A stretch of DNA of 12,239 nt from an uncultured Oscillospiraceae bacterium (lineage in GTDB: Bacteria; Bacillota; Clostridia; Oscillospirales; Acutalibacteraceae). The notes beneath the pieces are model-generated. The model ran no database searches. It saw only the letters and a program-made list of their open reading frames with translations, and was not told the origin of the DNA. Below are positions 4,588-12,027 of the stretch, one piece after another; positions within the stretch are counted from its first letter, which is position 1, and each line of letters begins with the position of its first letter. The position numbers and the translations under genes were made by a program. The DNA lies in assembly GCA_902492895.1 (NCBI GenBank), contig CABUNG010000050.1:1-12239 (forward strand), written 5' to 3'.

Positions 4588-6762
4588 TCAGGATTTGGCG
4601 GACATCCCCTCATCCGGCGGGAGCATCGTCAGCCCGATCCGTTTCTTCTCCGCATCCACGCTCAGCACCCACACCTTAACCACGTCGCCCACCTTGAGGA
4701 CCTCGGAGGGATGCTTGATAAACCGGCGGGTGATCCGGGAAATATGCACCAGGCCGTCCTGATGCACCCCGATATCGACAAAGGCCCCGAAATCGATCAC
4801 GTTCCGGACGGTGCCGGTCAGCTCCATGCCAGGCTTTAAATCGTCCAGACCCATGACGTCGGTCCGCAGCAGAGGCGGGGGCAGTTCGTCCCGGGGATCG
4901 CGGCCCGGACGGCTGAGTTCCGACACCATATCCCGCAGAGTGGGAATGCCCACGCCGATTTCGGCCGCGAGAGCCTCTTCTCCCATATCCTGCACGGCTT
5001 TTTCGAGAAGCGCCCCCTCTCTGCGCACCTTTTCGAGAGTCAGCCCGCACAGTTCGAGCAGGCGTTTAGCCGCGTCATAGCTCTCGGGATGGACCCCGGT
5101 GTGATCGAGGAGATTCCGGCTCTCCGGCACCCGCAGAAAACCCGCGCACTGTTCGAACGCCTTAGGCCCGAGCTTCGGTACCTTTTTGAATTGGGAACGG
5201 GTGGTGAACGCCCCGTTCTCCTCGCGGTAAGCAACAATGTTTTTGGCCACCGCCCCGCCGATGCCGGCCACCCGGGCGAGCAGGGGCACCGACGCCGTGT
5301 TGACGTCCACCCCGACGGCGTTGACGCAGTCCTCCACCACCCCGTCCAGAGCATCGGAGAGCTGAGCGGGCGGCATATCGTGCTGGTACTGGCCCACCCC
5401 GATGGCCTTCGGGTCGATTTTGACCAGCTCCGCCAACGGATCCTGCAATCTTCGGGCGATTGAAACCGCCGAACGCAGGGATACGTCGTACTCCGGAAAC
5501 TCCTCCGCCGCGAGCTTGGAGGCGGAATAGACCGACGCTCCCGCTTCGCTGACCACCATGTACGCGATGTCCGTGTATCCCTCCGCCGCCAGTTCCCGCA
5601 GCAGGTCGGCGGCAAACACCTCGGTTTCGTGAGAGGCGGTGCCGTTGCCGATGGCGACGATCTGAATGCCGTACCGCCGCACCCAGTCCTTCAGCAGCGC
5701 CTTGGCCTGCTCGATTTTTTTATGGGGAGGCGCGGGATAAATCACCCCGGTATCCAGCACCTTGCCCGTCGCGTCGACCACGGCGGTCTTGCATCCGGTC
5801 CGGTAGCCGGGATCGAGGCCCAGCGCGGTCTTTCCTTTGACGGGCGGCTGCATGAGGAGCTGGCGCAGGTTGACGGAGAACACCCCGATGGCCGCCGTAC
5901 TGGCCCGGTCGGTCAGCTCCGCCCGCAGCTCCCGCTCCAGGGACGGGAACAGCAGCCGGTCGTATGCGTCCTCGGCCGCCATCCGAACTTGTTCGGCGGC
6001 GGGAGCCCCTTCCCGGACATGGGCGGAAAACAGGATGTTCATGGCCTTAGCCCGATCGAAGGAAACCGATACCTTGAGCATCTCCTCCCGCTCGCCCCGG
6101 TTGACCGCCAGCACGCGATGCCCCGCGATCTTATGGAGAGGTTCCCGGAAATCCGCATACAGCGCGTAGACACCGGCATCCTCCCCCGCTGCCTTGGAGC
6201 AGAGCAGCCCATTCGCCATCATGACGACCCGCAGGCGGCGGCGCACGTTCGCGTCGTCGGAAATCTGTTCGGCGAGGATGTCCCTGGCCCCGGCGAGCGC
6301 ATCCTCCGCCGTGGGCACCGCCTCCCCGATAAATGCCCCGGCCAGATCAAGAGGATCCGGCCCGCCCTTCTCCTGGGCGTACAGGGCTTCCGCGAGAGGG
6401 GCCAGCCCCTTTTCCCTGGCAATGGACGCCCGGGTGCGGCGTTTGGGACGATAGGGACGGTATACATCCTCGAGTTCGGACAGGGTGGTGGCGGCGGCGA
6501 TGGCCGCCGCCAGCTCATCGGTCAGGGCCCCTTGTTCCTCGATGACGGCCCGCACCTTGGCGCGCTGTTCGTCAAGTCCCCGGAGATAGGCGAGACGGTC
6601 CGCGAGCTGACGGAGCAGCTGATCGTCCAGAGACCCCGTCATCTCCTTGCGGTAACGGGCGATAAACGGAATGGTGTTGCCGTCGTCCAGCAGTTTTATG
6701 GTGTTGTCCACCTGCTGCGGACGCAGGTGGAATTCGGCGGTCAAGGCGGCGCGGATATCCAT
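4588..6762 (-). CDS. tex: Tex family RNA-binding transcription accessory protein
   Basis: This is a 724-residue cytoplasmic nucleic-acid-binding protein of full Tex length. Domains in order: the helical Tex N-terminal region (1 to about 190, with NTIPFIARYRKEMTGSLDD characteristic of the family); the YqgF/RNase-H-like domain (around 315-440, GLDPGYRTGCKTAVVD); tandem helix-hairpin-helix motifs (around 495-560, VAGIGGAVAKNIVAYREENG and VPKLGPKAFEQCAGFLRV); and a C-terminal S1 domain (about 640-715, GTVRNVIDFGAFVDIGVHQD). Tex proteins bind RNA and RNA polymerase and are related to eukaryotic Spt6. In several bacteria they affect transcription and toxin expression. The start is fixed by AGGAGG about 7 bases before ATG 6762. 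It is the middle gene of the operon, 36 bp after the Nudix gene and 28 bp before the nitroreductase. Confidence 0.97.
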   Translation of the reverse strand: MDIRAALTAEFHLRPQQVDNTIKLLDDGNTIPFIARYRKEMTGSLDDQLLRQLADRLAYLRGLDEQRAKVRAVIEEQGALTDELAAAIAAATTLSELEDVYRPYRPKRRTRASIAREKGLAPLAEALYAQEKGGPDPLDLAGAFIGEAVPTAEDALAGARDILAEQISDDANVRRRLRVVMMANGLLCSKAAGEDAGVYALYADFREPLHKIAGHRVLAVNRGEREEMLKVSVSFDRAKAMNILFSAHVREGAPAAEQVRMAAEDAYDRLLFPSLERELRAELTDRASTAAIGVFSVNLRQLLMQPPVKGKTALGLDPGYRTGCKTAVVDATGKVLDTGVIYPAPPHKKIEQAKALLKDWVRRYGIQIVAIGNGTASHETEVFAADLLRELAAEGYTDIAYMVVSEAGASVYSASKLAAEEFPEYDVSLRSAVSIARRLQDPLAELVKIDPKAIGVGQYQHDMPPAQLSDALDGVVEDCVNAVGVDVNTASVPLLARVAGIGGAVAKNIVAYREENGAFTTRSQFKKVPKLGPKAFEQCAGFLRVPESRNLLDHTGVHPESYDAAKRLLELCGLTLEKVRREGALLEKAVQDMGEEALAAEIGVGIPTLRDMVSELSRPGRDPRDELPPPLLRTDVMGLDDLKPGMELTGTVRNVIDFGAFVDIGVHQDGLVHISRITRRFIKHPSEVLKVGDVVKVWVLSVDAEKKRIGLTMLPPDEGMSAKS

Positions 6763-6798
6763 GTGAATCCTCCTAATAGCGGATTTGTGACCCCTCCG

Positions 6799-7341
6799 TC
6801 AGGCAAGGCCGGTCTTCCTGCAGTATACCTTGAGCACGGCCGCCTGGGTTTTGGCATCGGGTATCTCCCCATCCAGCACCATCCGGGCCGCCTCGTCCAG
6901 CGGAATCTTCTCCACTTCCAGGAACTCGTCCTCGTCGGGGGACATCTCCCCGAATGTCAGCCCGGTGGCGGCGTACAGGTAAATGATCTCCCCGCAGTAC
7001 CCAGGGGAGGGATAGAGCTCGCCCAGGGATTCATACTGCGAAGCGACGGCCCCCGTCTCCTCCCGGAGCTCCCGCTGTCCCGCGGGCAGGGGATCCTCGC
7101 CCGGGTCGAGCTTGCCGGCCGGCAGCTCGAGGAGAACCTTCTGATACGGATAGCGGAACTGCCGGACGAACAGCAGGCAGCCGTCATCCGTCAGGGCGGC
7201 CACGCACACGCCTCCGGGATGCTCCACCACTTCCCGCGTGGCCTCGGTGCCGTTCGGCAGTTCGGCCTTGTCTACCCGCAGATTGATGATCCGCCCGCGG
7301 TATTTGTACTCGCCGGACAGGGGCTTTTCAGTCAAATTCAT
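6799..7341 (-). CDS. nudF: ADP-ribose pyrophosphatase (Nudix hydrolase)
   Basis: This 180-residue Nudix hydrolase is expected to split ADP-ribose into AMP and ribose 5-phosphate, clearing a reactive product of NAD turnover. A complete Nudix box G-x5-E-x7-REUxEExGU is present at about residues 76-98 (GKLDPGED ... RELREETGA), with the metal-binding glutamates intact. The N-terminal YRGRIINLRVDKAELPNG and the central VVEHPGGVCVAAL and RQFRYP, with SPGYCGE after the box, are characteristic of the ADP-ribose pyrophosphatase subgroup. Length matches that family. The start is supported by AAGGAGA about 8 bases upstream. It is the first gene of the operon with tex and the nitroreductase, and is divergent from the M14 peptidase gene. 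Confidence 0.94.
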   Translation of the reverse strand: MNLTEKPLSGEYKYRGRIINLRVDKAELPNGTEATREVVEHPGGVCVAALTDDGCLLFVRQFRYPYQKVLLELPAGKLDPGEDPLPAGQRELREETGAVASQYESLGELYPSPGYCGEIIYLYAATGLTFGEMSPDEDEFLEVEKIPLDEAARMVLDGEIPDAKTQAAVLKVYCRKTGLA

Positions 7342-7371
7342 AATTCGGTCTCCTTCTTAATATGGTTAGTA

Positions 7372-7400
7372 AAGATAAAGCGTTCCATCGTGTATGGAAA
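7372..7400 (-). promoter_or_regulatory. Possible promoter of the nudix-tex-nitroreductase operon
   Basis: On the minus strand TTTCCA (7395-7400), 17 bases, then TATCTT (7372-7377) is a modest match (4 of 6 at each box). It overlaps a 6-bp dyad TTCCAT-N5-ATGGAA (7383-7399) that could be an operator. No clear promoter for the divergent peptidase gene was found in the same gap. Confidence 0.3.
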
Positions 7401-7463
7401 GAGGGCCCGCCGCAGCGGCGGAATCCCGTCCCCAAACGCCTGTCGCCGAAAGGATGGATTTTC

Positions 7464-8372
7464 ATGGCGGAAGCCTGCATCACAGTCCCGCAGACAACCG
7501 ATTCGGGAGCCGTGCGGGGCATCATCACCGCCCTGCGGGGCCGATACGGATTTTTGGACGCCCTTCCGGTCGGTCGGAGTGCCGTGGGCCGGGAAATCAT
7601 GGGGCTGGTTCTCGGCAACGGCCGGGAGCGGGTCCTAATGGCCGCGGCCTTTCATGGGCAGGAATGGCTGACCGCTCTCGTGACCCTGCGGCTGTGCGAG
7701 GACATCTGCCGCGGCATCGCGCTCGACGTGCGGCTGGACGATTGGGAGCTGCGCCGTGCGCTTGCAGGCCGCTGCCTGATCCTCGTGCCGATGGTCAACC
7801 CCGACGGCGTGGATATCGCCATACACGGATCCGCCGCGGCCGGGTCCTACACGGCGCTGGTCAGCCGCCTGGGGGGCGACTGCCCGGGACGGTGGCAGGC
7901 CAACGCCAGAGGCGTGGATATCAATCACAATTTCAACGCCGGATGGTGCGAGCTGCACGAGCAGGAACGCGAAGCGGGCATCTGCGGCCCAGCCCCGCGC
8001 CGATGGGGAGGTCCGGCCCCCGAAAGCGAATCGGAAACGCGGGCCATGGTGGGACTCTGCCGCCGCTGCCGGTTCCGGCACGTGATCGCCCTGCACTCCC
8101 AGGGAGAGGAAATCTACTGGGAATACGGCCCCCGCACCCCCGAACGTTCCCGCCTGATGGCGGAGATTCTGGCTTCCGCCTCCGGCTACACCGTCGCCCG
8201 GCCAGAGGGACTCGCCTCGGCGGGCGGATTCAAGGACTGGTTCATTTCCGATATGGGACGTCCCGGCTTCACCATCGAGCTTGGCAAAGGCGAGAACCCC
8301 CTTCCCCTGTCCGATTTCGAGTCCCTGTATCAAAAGGCGCGGGAGATGCTCCTGTTGGCCCTGATGATGTGA
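7464..8372 (+). CDS. M14 family zinc carboxypeptidase
   Basis: This is a 302-residue metallopeptidase with the M14 layout: zinc ligands His64 and Glu67 (AAAFHGQEW), a third ligand His211 (VIALHSQGEE), and the catalytic Glu272 (FTIELGKGENP). The motif VPMVNPDGVDI and WQANARGVDINHNFNAGW form the substrate-site region. The overall pattern resembles gamma-D-glutamyl-diamino-acid endopeptidases that act on peptidoglycan peptides. No signal peptide is seen, so it probably works in the cytoplasm, for example on recycled muropeptides; the substrate is inferred. An in-frame ATG at 7362 would add 34 residues of poor character and run through the divergent promoter region. ATG 7464 has AAAGG about 10 bases upstream and is preferred. 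Confidence 0.9.
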   Translation: MAEACITVPQTTDSGAVRGIITALRGRYGFLDALPVGRSAVGREIMGLVLGNGRERVLMAAAFHGQEWLTALVTLRLCEDICRGIALDVRLDDWELRRALAGRCLILVPMVNPDGVDIAIHGSAAAGSYTALVSRLGGDCPGRWQANARGVDINHNFNAGWCELHEQEREAGICGPAPRRWGGPAPESESETRAMVGLCRRCRFRHVIALHSQGEEIYWEYGPRTPERSRLMAEILASASGYTVARPEGLASAGGFKDWFISDMGRPGFTIELGKGENPLPLSDFESLYQKAREMLLLALMM

Positions 8373-8374
8373 AA

Positions 8375-9484
8375 TCAGGGAAGGAAAAGCGCGCGGAAGA
8401 GGGCGATTCCCTCTTCCGGCGTGAAGCCGCCGGGAGTCCGGGCAAAATTTTTGAGTCCCGGCCAGCGGGTGGAATAGCCCTCGATCTGTTCCTCCGTCAT
8501 GTGCACATCCACCGACGTCAGGGCGGCGAGCGTGCCATAATAACGTTCCCGCCCTCCAAACAGGTCAAACAGCCGGGCGGCCCGTTCAGGCGCTGCCCTC
8601 TCGGCCCGTTTTGTCAGCGCCGGCAGGAACACCGCGCAGGCCATCCCGTGCGGCACCCCAAAGTCCTCGGTGAGAATATAGCCGAAGGGATGAGGGAAGG
8701 CCGTGCCTGTGGCGTTGAGGACCATCCCCGCGTCAAGAGACGCATAATAGAGGGCCTGCCGCCTTTCCGCTCCGGGAAGTGTTCCCGGATGGGCGGCGAG
8801 CTCGGCCAGACCGTCCGCGAGCAGCGGAATCGCCTTTTCCGCAAACAGGGACTGCACATCCCCGCATCCCGGAGAGAACCAGCCCTCCACCGCGTGGGAC
8901 AGCGCATCGAGCGCCGCCGATACCGTGGTGTCGTAGGGTACGGTGTAGGTATAGCGGGGATCGGCGAACACCAGCTTGGCGTAACAGTTCGGATGCGTCA
9001 CGCTGCGCTTGCGGTGGTCCCGGTCCACCGTCAGCACCGCCACAGCCGTCACCTCGCTGCCCGTGCCGGCCGTGGTGCCCACGAGGGCGAGGGGCAGAGG
9101 CGGATGACGCAGGGAGCCTTCAAACAGCCGGATCTCGTCCGAGATCGAGTTGGCGGCGAGCCAAGCCGCGGCTTTGGACGCGTCCATCACCGAGCCGCCG
9201 CCGATTCCGAGCAAAAAATCGGCTTTACAGGCCTCTGCCGCCGCGGCCGCGGCCTGGCACTGGGTCAGCAGCGGGTTCGACCCGATTCCAGGGAAGACCG
9301 TGGCTTCGATCCCCGCCCCTTTCAGCATGGCAAGCGCATCGTCCAGAGCGCCCGACGCCTTGGCGCTGTGCCCGCCCGTCACGATCAGGCAGCGTCTTCC
9401 CCACGCCCGCAGCCGCTCCCCGGCCCCGGACAAGCAGCCGGGGCCGCTGATCACCTGTGTGGGCATATAGAAGGTAAAATCCAT
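8375..9484 (-). CDS. Iron-containing alcohol dehydrogenase
   Basis: This 369-residue group III (Fe-ADH) oxidoreductase interconverts alcohols and aldehydes with NAD(P)H in the cytoplasm. The dinucleotide-binding region has FLLGIGGGSVMDASKA and VGTTAGTGSEVTAVAV. The metal ligands are all present at the standard spacing: Asp193 and His197 (ALDALSHAVEGW), His265 (FPHPFGY) and His279 (VPHGMA). The substrate cannot be told from the sequence; butanol/ethanol-type and diol dehydrogenases share these motifs. The start has AGAGGG with 7-base spacing. It is monocistronic with its own promoter (9582-9610), so it is likely regulated separately. Its stop lies only 2 bp from the stop of the convergent M14 gene, with no terminator between. 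Confidence 0.95.
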   Translation of the reverse strand: MDFTFYMPTQVISGPGCLSGAGERLRAWGRRCLIVTGGHSAKASGALDDALAMLKGAGIEATVFPGIGSNPLLTQCQAAAAAAEACKADFLLGIGGGSVMDASKAAAWLAANSISDEIRLFEGSLRHPPLPLALVGTTAGTGSEVTAVAVLTVDRDHRKRSVTHPNCYAKLVFADPRYTYTVPYDTTVSAALDALSHAVEGWFSPGCGDVQSLFAEKAIPLLADGLAELAAHPGTLPGAERRQALYYASLDAGMVLNATGTAFPHPFGYILTEDFGVPHGMACAVFLPALTKRAERAAPERAARLFDLFGGRERYYGTLAALTSVDVHMTEEQIEGYSTRWPGLKNFARTPGGFTPEEGIALFRALFLP

Positions 9485-9549
9485 CCCATTTCCCTCTTTT
9501 CAGACCAGAAGCCTCTTCCGTGCGTCCCGCAGGCGATCTCCGGAAGAAT

Positions 9550-9578
9550 CCCCGTAAATATCTTGTAATTTAACGGGG
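9550..9578. promoter_or_regulatory. Imperfect dyad in the divergent promoter region, possible operator
   Basis: CCCCGT-AAAT (9550-9559) pairs with ATTT-AACGGGG (9568-9578) with one extra base in the right arm. It overlaps the -35 box and spacer of the plus promoter and the start site of the minus promoter. It could be a regulator site shared by both genes or a leader hairpin in the dehydrogenase mRNA. It does not match the Rex consensus closely. Confidence 0.4.
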
Positions 9579-9591
9579 AATAGTATATCAT
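9563..9591 (+). promoter_or_regulatory. Promoter of the nusG-II / Gx / rnf operon
   Basis: On the plus strand TTGTAA (9563-9568), 17 bases, then TATCAT (9586-9591) matches the consensus at 4 and 5 of 6 positions. Its -10 box overlaps the -10 box of the opposite dehydrogenase promoter by two bases, so the two polymerases could not both bind at once. Confidence 0.6.
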
Positions 9592-9610
9592 ATTTGGGAT
9601 AGGGATTCAA
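9582..9610 (-). promoter_or_regulatory. Promoter of the alcohol dehydrogenase gene
   Basis: On the minus strand TTGAAT (9605-9610), 17 bases, then TATACT (9582-9587) is a good sigma-A-type match. The start of transcription would fall near 9575, inside the dyad 9550-9578, leaving a leader of about 90 bases. Confidence 0.7.
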
Positions 9611-9626
9611 TGCGGGAGGGGTGTTT

Positions 9627-10037
9627 TTGGAAAAGCCGTCGGCGAAAACCCGCCGGTCTCCGGTGATCCGCCGGGCCGACCTCATCCTGGCCGCCTGTGT
9701 GCTGGCCGCCGCGCTGCTGCTTTTAGCGGGTGGACGGCTGTTGGCCCGCCCCGGAGCCGCGGCTGTAGTGACCACCCCGGACGGCGAAACCGTTCTGCCG
9801 CTCGACCGCCCCGGTCTCTTTTCCTTTACCGGCAAAAACGGCCTCACGCTTCAGATTGAAGTGGCGGACGGCCGGGTCCGGGTTAAGGAGAGCGGATGCC
9901 CCGATCAGATCTGCGTACACAGCGGCTGGCTCACACGCTCCGGACAGTCGGCGGCCTGCGTGCCCGCCGGTGTGGCCGTGAGGGTCAGCGCGGATGGGGC
10001 GCCGGTCTCCGGCGGCGTGGACGCCGTCACCGGCTGA
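9627..10037 (+). CDS. Membrane-anchored NusG domain II protein, Rnf-associated
   Basis: This 136-residue protein has a short basic N-terminus, one membrane segment (about residues 17-40, ADLILAACVLAAALLLLAGG) and an extracytoplasmic domain of the NusG domain II type. That domain carries the family signature SGCPDQICVHSGWL and, 11 residues later, SAACVPAGVAV, so it has three conserved cysteines and a histidine. Such proteins commonly precede a Gx transporter and rnf genes in Clostridia; their exact role is not established. TTG 9627 is chosen because GGGAGG lies 7 bases upstream. GTG 9621 is in frame but overlaps that site. It is first in the operon, 39 bp ahead of the Gx gene. Confidence 0.85.
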   Translation: MEKPSAKTRRSPVIRRADLILAACVLAAALLLLAGGRLLARPGAAAVVTTPDGETVLPLDRPGLFSFTGKNGLTLQIEVADGRVRVKESGCPDQICVHSGWLTRSGQSAACVPAGVAVRVSADGAPVSGGVDAVTG

Positions 10038-10076
10038 GGCACGGCCGCGTTCCTATCCCGCTAGGGAGGCAACCCG

Positions 10077-10631
10077 ATGAAACCCAAAACCGAACCCGGA
10101 CGGTCCCCGCTCAAAACCGGACCATCCACAGCTCCGGCCGGACAGGCCTCTGTCGCTCTGCTCGGACTTCTGGCGGCGCTGGCGCTGGCGCTCTCCTTTC
10201 TGGAAAGCCTGCTGCCGGCTTTGCCTATACCGGGAGCCAAGCTGGGCTTATCCAACATCGTCACCATGTACGCGCTCACCGCACTTTCCCTGCCCGCCGC
10301 GCTTGGCATCACGGCGGTCAAGGCGGTTTTTGCCCTGCTGCGGGGCGGAAGCGCCTTTTTGATGAGCGCGGCCGGCGGATTCCTCAGCACCTTCGTCATG
10401 GCGCTCTGTCTCCGCCTGTTTCGGGGGCGGATGACCTATCTCGGTGTGGGCATCGCCGGAGCGGTCGCGCACAACGGCGGCCAGCTGCTGACGGCGCTGC
10501 TCCTCATGGGAACGCCGGTATTGTATTACGCGCCCTGGCTGCTCCTCATGGCTCTCGCAACCGGAGCCGTGACCGGCATTACGCTGAATCTTCTGCTGCC
10601 CGCCATTCAAAAACTGCGCCGGCAGCTATAG
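10077..10631 (+). CDS. Gx transporter family / heptaprenyl diphosphate synthase component I-like membrane protein
   Basis: This is a 184-residue hydrophobic protein with about five membrane segments after a soluble N-terminus of about 22 residues. The family signature IPGAKLGLSNIVTMYAL follows the first helix, and RGGSAFLMSAAGGFLSTFVM and VAHNGGQLLTALLLM are also typical. The family carries the name 'heptaprenyl diphosphate synthase component I' but is a membrane protein resembling ECF-type substrate-binding components. In anaerobes it is found beside NusG-II and rnf genes, so a role in supplying or assembling redox cofactors for Rnf is a reasonable guess. The start has GGGAGG with 7-base spacing. 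Confidence 0.87.
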   Translation: MKPKTEPGRSPLKTGPSTAPAGQASVALLGLLAALALALSFLESLLPALPIPGAKLGLSNIVTMYALTALSLPAALGITAVKAVFALLRGGSAFLMSAAGGFLSTFVMALCLRLFRGRMTYLGVGIAGAVAHNGGQLLTALLLMGTPVLYYAPWLLLMALATGAVTGITLNLLLPAIQKLRRQL

Positions 10632-10666
10632 ATCCACCATCTTGTGAAAGGATGTGTTTCGTCCCC

Positions 10667-12010
10667 ATGCCTCTTAAAAACTGGCTGTATCCGGTCAGAG
10701 GAGGCGTTCACGCGCCTCACCGCAAGCATACCGCGGACTGTGAAACCGTCGTCATGCCCCCGCCCAAAACCATTGTCCTCGCCATGTCCCAGCACCTGGG
10801 CGTTCCGTGTGAACCTGTCGTCGCCGTCGGCGATACGGTGGAGGTCGGGCAGGTGGTCGGTGACAGCGACAAGCCGCTGGCCGCCCCCATCCATTCCGGG
10901 GTGTCCGGCACCGTCACCGGCATCACCGAGCTGCTCCTGCCCGGAGGCCGCACCACCAAGGCCGTCGTCATCGAATCGGATGGCGAGCAGCGGGTGCACG
11001 AAAGCGTCGTGCCGCCGGTCGTCGAGACGAAAGAACATTTTCTCAAGGCTGTGCGGGATTCCGGACTGGTTGGGCTCGGCGGCGCCGGCTTCCCCACCTA
11101 CATAAAGCTGAATCCCAAGGACCCCGACTCCATCGACACCATCCTCATCAACGCCGCGGAATGCGAACCTTATATCACGGCCGACTACCGGGAATGCATG
11201 GAAAACTCCTGGGATATCGTGTCGGGCGTGCAGGCGGTCATGGAATTTCTCGACGCCTCTCGGGTCATCATCGCCGTGGAGCGGAATAAACCCGCCGCCA
11301 TAGCGGAACTGTCCAAAATCGCGGCCCAGGTTTCGAGTCCCGGACGGGAAGTGACCGTTAAGGCCCTGCCTGCGCGGTATCCGCAGGGCGCTGAAAAGGT
11401 TCTCATTCAGGCCTGCACCGGCCGGAAAGTCCCGGCGGGCGGTCTGCCCGCCGATGTTGGCTGCGTGGTGATGAACGTCACCTCGGCTGCCGTTCTGTCC
11501 CGGTATCTCAAGACCGGCATGCCTCTGGTCACCAAGCGGATCACAGTGGACGGCTCGGCCGTCGCCCATCCCCAGAACATCCGCGTTACCATCGGCACCC
11601 CGATTCACGAGGTGCTGCACTTTGCCGGCGGCCTGTCGGCCCCTGTCCATAAGCTCCTGATGGGCGGCCCGATGATGGGACTCGCCCTCATGGACGACCA
11701 GCTGCCGGTCCTCAAGCAGAACAACGCCATTCTGGCGTTTGCCGCGCCCGACGCGCATGTGGAAAGCGCCACCACCTGCATCCGCTGCGGACGCTGCGTC
11801 GACGCCTGCCCCATGCATCTGGTGCCGCCGTCCATCGCGAGGGCTTACGCGCTCGGGGATGCGGAGGAAATGAAAAAGCTGGGCGCCATGACCTGTATGG
11901 AATGCGGCTGCTGTTCCTATTCCTGCCCCGCCCATCGGCCCATCGTCCAGGTGATCCGGATGGCGAAAGACGCGGTCCGTGCCGAGGCCGCCGCGCGCTC
12001 AGGAAAATAA
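10667..12010 (+). CDS. rnfC: Rnf electron transport complex subunit RnfC
   Basis: This 447-residue protein is the NADH-interacting peripheral subunit of the Rnf complex, which couples ferredoxin oxidation to NAD+ reduction while pumping Na+ or H+. The N-terminus RGGVHAPHRKH is the usual RnfC opening, followed by a barrel-sandwich region (PLAAPIHSGVSGTVTGI). The flavin/NADH-binding Rossmann-like part has GLVGLGGAGFPTYIKL (about 133-148) and LINAAECEPYI. Two 4Fe-4S motifs follow: Cys371, 374, 377 and 381 (CIRCGRCVDACP) and Cys410, 413, 416 and 420 (CMECGCCSYSCP). Length is normal. ATG 10667 matches the family start; ATG 10652 is in frame but sits directly against the AAAGG site. Neither start has ideal spacing. 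It is 35 bp after the Gx gene and followed by rnfD. Confidence 0.96.
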   Translation: MPLKNWLYPVRGGVHAPHRKHTADCETVVMPPPKTIVLAMSQHLGVPCEPVVAVGDTVEVGQVVGDSDKPLAAPIHSGVSGTVTGITELLLPGGRTTKAVVIESDGEQRVHESVVPPVVETKEHFLKAVRDSGLVGLGGAGFPTYIKLNPKDPDSIDTILINAAECEPYITADYRECMENSWDIVSGVQAVMEFLDASRVIIAVERNKPAAIAELSKIAAQVSSPGREVTVKALPARYPQGAEKVLIQACTGRKVPAGGLPADVGCVVMNVTSAAVLSRYLKTGMPLVTKRITVDGSAVAHPQNIRVTIGTPIHEVLHFAGGLSAPVHKLLMGGPMMGLALMDDQLPVLKQNNAILAFAAPDAHVESATTCIRCGRCVDACPMHLVPPSIARAYALGDAEEMKKLGAMTCMECGCCSYSCPAHRPIVQVIRMAKDAVRAEAAARSGK

Positions 12011-12027
12011 TTCGTAGGAAGGATGGG

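Noticed and set aside
7362..7463. Longer N-terminus of the M14 peptidase from ATG 7362
   Set aside because: The added 34 residues are Arg/Lys/Pro-rich and unlike M14 proteins. The segment covers the space needed for the divergent promoter, and ATG 7464 has a better-placed ribosome binding site.
5629..7638. A 669-codon open frame on the plus strand opposite tex and the Nudix gene
   Set aside because: It lies antisense to two clear protein families; its Pro/Gly/Arg-rich translation has no domain character. Long antisense frames are expected in GC-rich coding DNA.
7394..9568. A 724-codon open frame on the plus strand over the M14 peptidase and dehydrogenase genes
   Set aside because: It is out of frame with the M14 gene and antisense to the dehydrogenase, both of which keep complete catalytic motifs. 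The translation is Arg/Gly/Pro-rich noise.
9896..10666. Upstream in-frame extension of the rnfC frame across the Gx gene
   Set aside because: The extension is out of frame with two recognisable genes and has no family similarity. rnfC starts at 10667, or possibly 10652.
10607..11935. A 442-codon minus-strand frame opposite rnfC
   Set aside because: rnfC has both 4Fe-4S motifs and family length in its own frame; the antisense frame has a shadow composition rich in Gly, His and Asp.
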